A stretch of DNA of 6,014 bases from Actinomycetes bacterium (GTDB lineage Bacteria > Actinomycetota > Actinomycetes > Streptosporangiales > Streptosporangiaceae). Shown piece after piece: positions 5,860 to 6,014 of this stretch (positions are counted from its first letter, which is position 1; every line of letters starts with the position of its first letter). The position numbers and the translations under genes are program-made. The stretch covers positions 1 through 6,014 of the forward strand of contig JAFACJ010000146.1 of NCBI GenBank assembly GCA_023425615.1, in the 5' to 3' direction. Under the pieces are notes generated by a model. It did no database searches and was not told the origin of the DNA. It was given only the letters and a program-made list of their open reading frames with translations.

Positions 5860-5901
5860 GTCCGGTCCGAGGCGCCTGGCTTGCGTTGCCCGGTCTGACA
5901 T
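5860..5901. repeat. Short tandem repeat, exact 14-nt period (second cluster)
   Basis: Three adjoining units: GTCCGGTCCGAGGC (5860-5873), GCCTGGCTTGCGTT (5874-5887) and GCCCGGTCTGACAT (5888-5901). They are diverged copies of the unit at 5711. The stretch 5706-5750 and the stretch from about 5855 also align over some 43 nt with few gaps, which suggests an older block duplication. Confidence 0.6.
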
Positions 5902-5963
5902 GTCGTTGGGGTCGCCACGTCGGTCAGGGCGTCGAGTCATCGGGCCGAGTGCCGGCGGGGTGG

Positions 5964-6014
5964 TCAGGTGAGGGCTTGGGTGATGAGGTCGGCCAGGGCG
6001 TCGGGGTCGATGGT
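5964..6014 (-). CDS. C-terminal end of an unidentified convergent gene (truncated by window edge)
   Basis: Read on the minus strand from the right edge, the frame gives TIDPDALADLITQALT and stops at TGA (5966-5964). Fifteen of the sixteen sense codons end in G or C, and the codon use matches the window's real genes. The residues look like an amphipathic C-terminal helix. Too little is visible to name a family. It converges on the VWA gene, so the region between them is a tail-to-tail junction. Confidence 0.6.
   Translation of the reverse strand, partial: TIDPDALADLITQALT

Larger units (their letters stand above)
5641..5963. other. Gene-free, A-poor convergent intergenic region
   Basis: Together with the 30-nt repeats this makes a 485-nt gap between the VWA gene and the convergent minus-strand gene. 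By hand count, 5641-5940 has about 14 A against about 80 T on the plus strand, a strong strand skew unlike the flanking genes. The stretch is largely built from loose copies of (G)TCCGGYCTGRG, including a lone copy at 5774-5785. Open frames run through it on both strands, but their products are Arg/Thr/Pro/Gly-rich or Cys/Arg/Val-rich low-complexity strings with no domain. I see no tRNA, no known RNA fold and no clear terminator hairpin. Confidence 0.65.

Noticed and set aside
4519..5940. Minus-strand frame across the repeat region and the VWA gene, with a ten-residue repeat such as AGRPRIGN
   Set aside because: The ten-residue pattern follows from the 30-nt DNA period and appears in every frame. 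The rest is antisense to a conserved gene, and the 14-16-nt repeats are not a multiple of three throughout.
5430..5971. Two plus-strand open frames in the intergenic repeats with Cys/Arg/Pro-rich products
   Set aside because: They overlap each other in different frames, start inside the VWA gene or the repeats, and have no ribosome site or domain.

Overview
The window is very GC-rich with coding frames that end almost every codon in G or C. Together with FadE-type acyl-CoA dehydrogenases, GTG starts and terminators that lack a T-tract, this points to a high-GC actinobacterium. A Streptosporangiales-like lineage (Actinomadura, Nonomuraea and relatives) is a guess from style, not something the sequence proves. 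I see no rRNA, tRNA, transposase, integrase or CRISPR array.

Layout. (1) Bases 1-281: the C-terminal end of a family 4 glycosyltransferase entering from the left. (2) Bases 282-384: a short regulatory gap with a 15-bp dyad built of GTTCTA/TAGAAC half-sites. (3) Bases 385-2565: one long gene for a double-length acyl-CoA dehydrogenase (two ACAD halves fused), followed by a strong stem-loop terminator. (4) Bases 2615-2738: a promoter region with a nested inverted repeat made of two ACCGnnCGGT palindromes. (5) Bases 2739-5478: a tightly coupled three-gene operon encoding a small lipoprotein, a MoxR/CoxD-type AAA+ ATPase and a CoxE-type von Willebrand factor A (VWA) protein, with ATGA and TGATG junctions. 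(6) Bases 5479-5963: a 485-nt gap with no convincing gene, filled with degenerate tandem repeats of about 30 and 14 nt that share the core GTCCGGYCTG, and with very few A on the plus strand. (7) Bases 5964-6014: the last 16 codons of a convergent minus-strand gene.

How the genes may work together. The acyl-CoA dehydrogenase looks like a stand-alone fatty-acyl or sterol side-chain beta-oxidation enzyme with its own promoter and terminator. The ATPase/VWA pair belongs to the MoxR-VWA chaperone systems, in which a AAA+ ring and a metal-binding VWA partner remodel or mature another protein. In carboxydotrophs the CoxD/CoxE pair matures CO dehydrogenase. No such target enzyme is visible here, so the client is unknown. 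The lipoprotein that leads the operon is the only physical hint, and it suggests a link to the cell envelope. The most unusual parts are the lipoprotein-ATPase-VWA operon without a visible client, its nested operator-like dyad, and the 30-nt/14-nt repeat field at the convergent gene junction.
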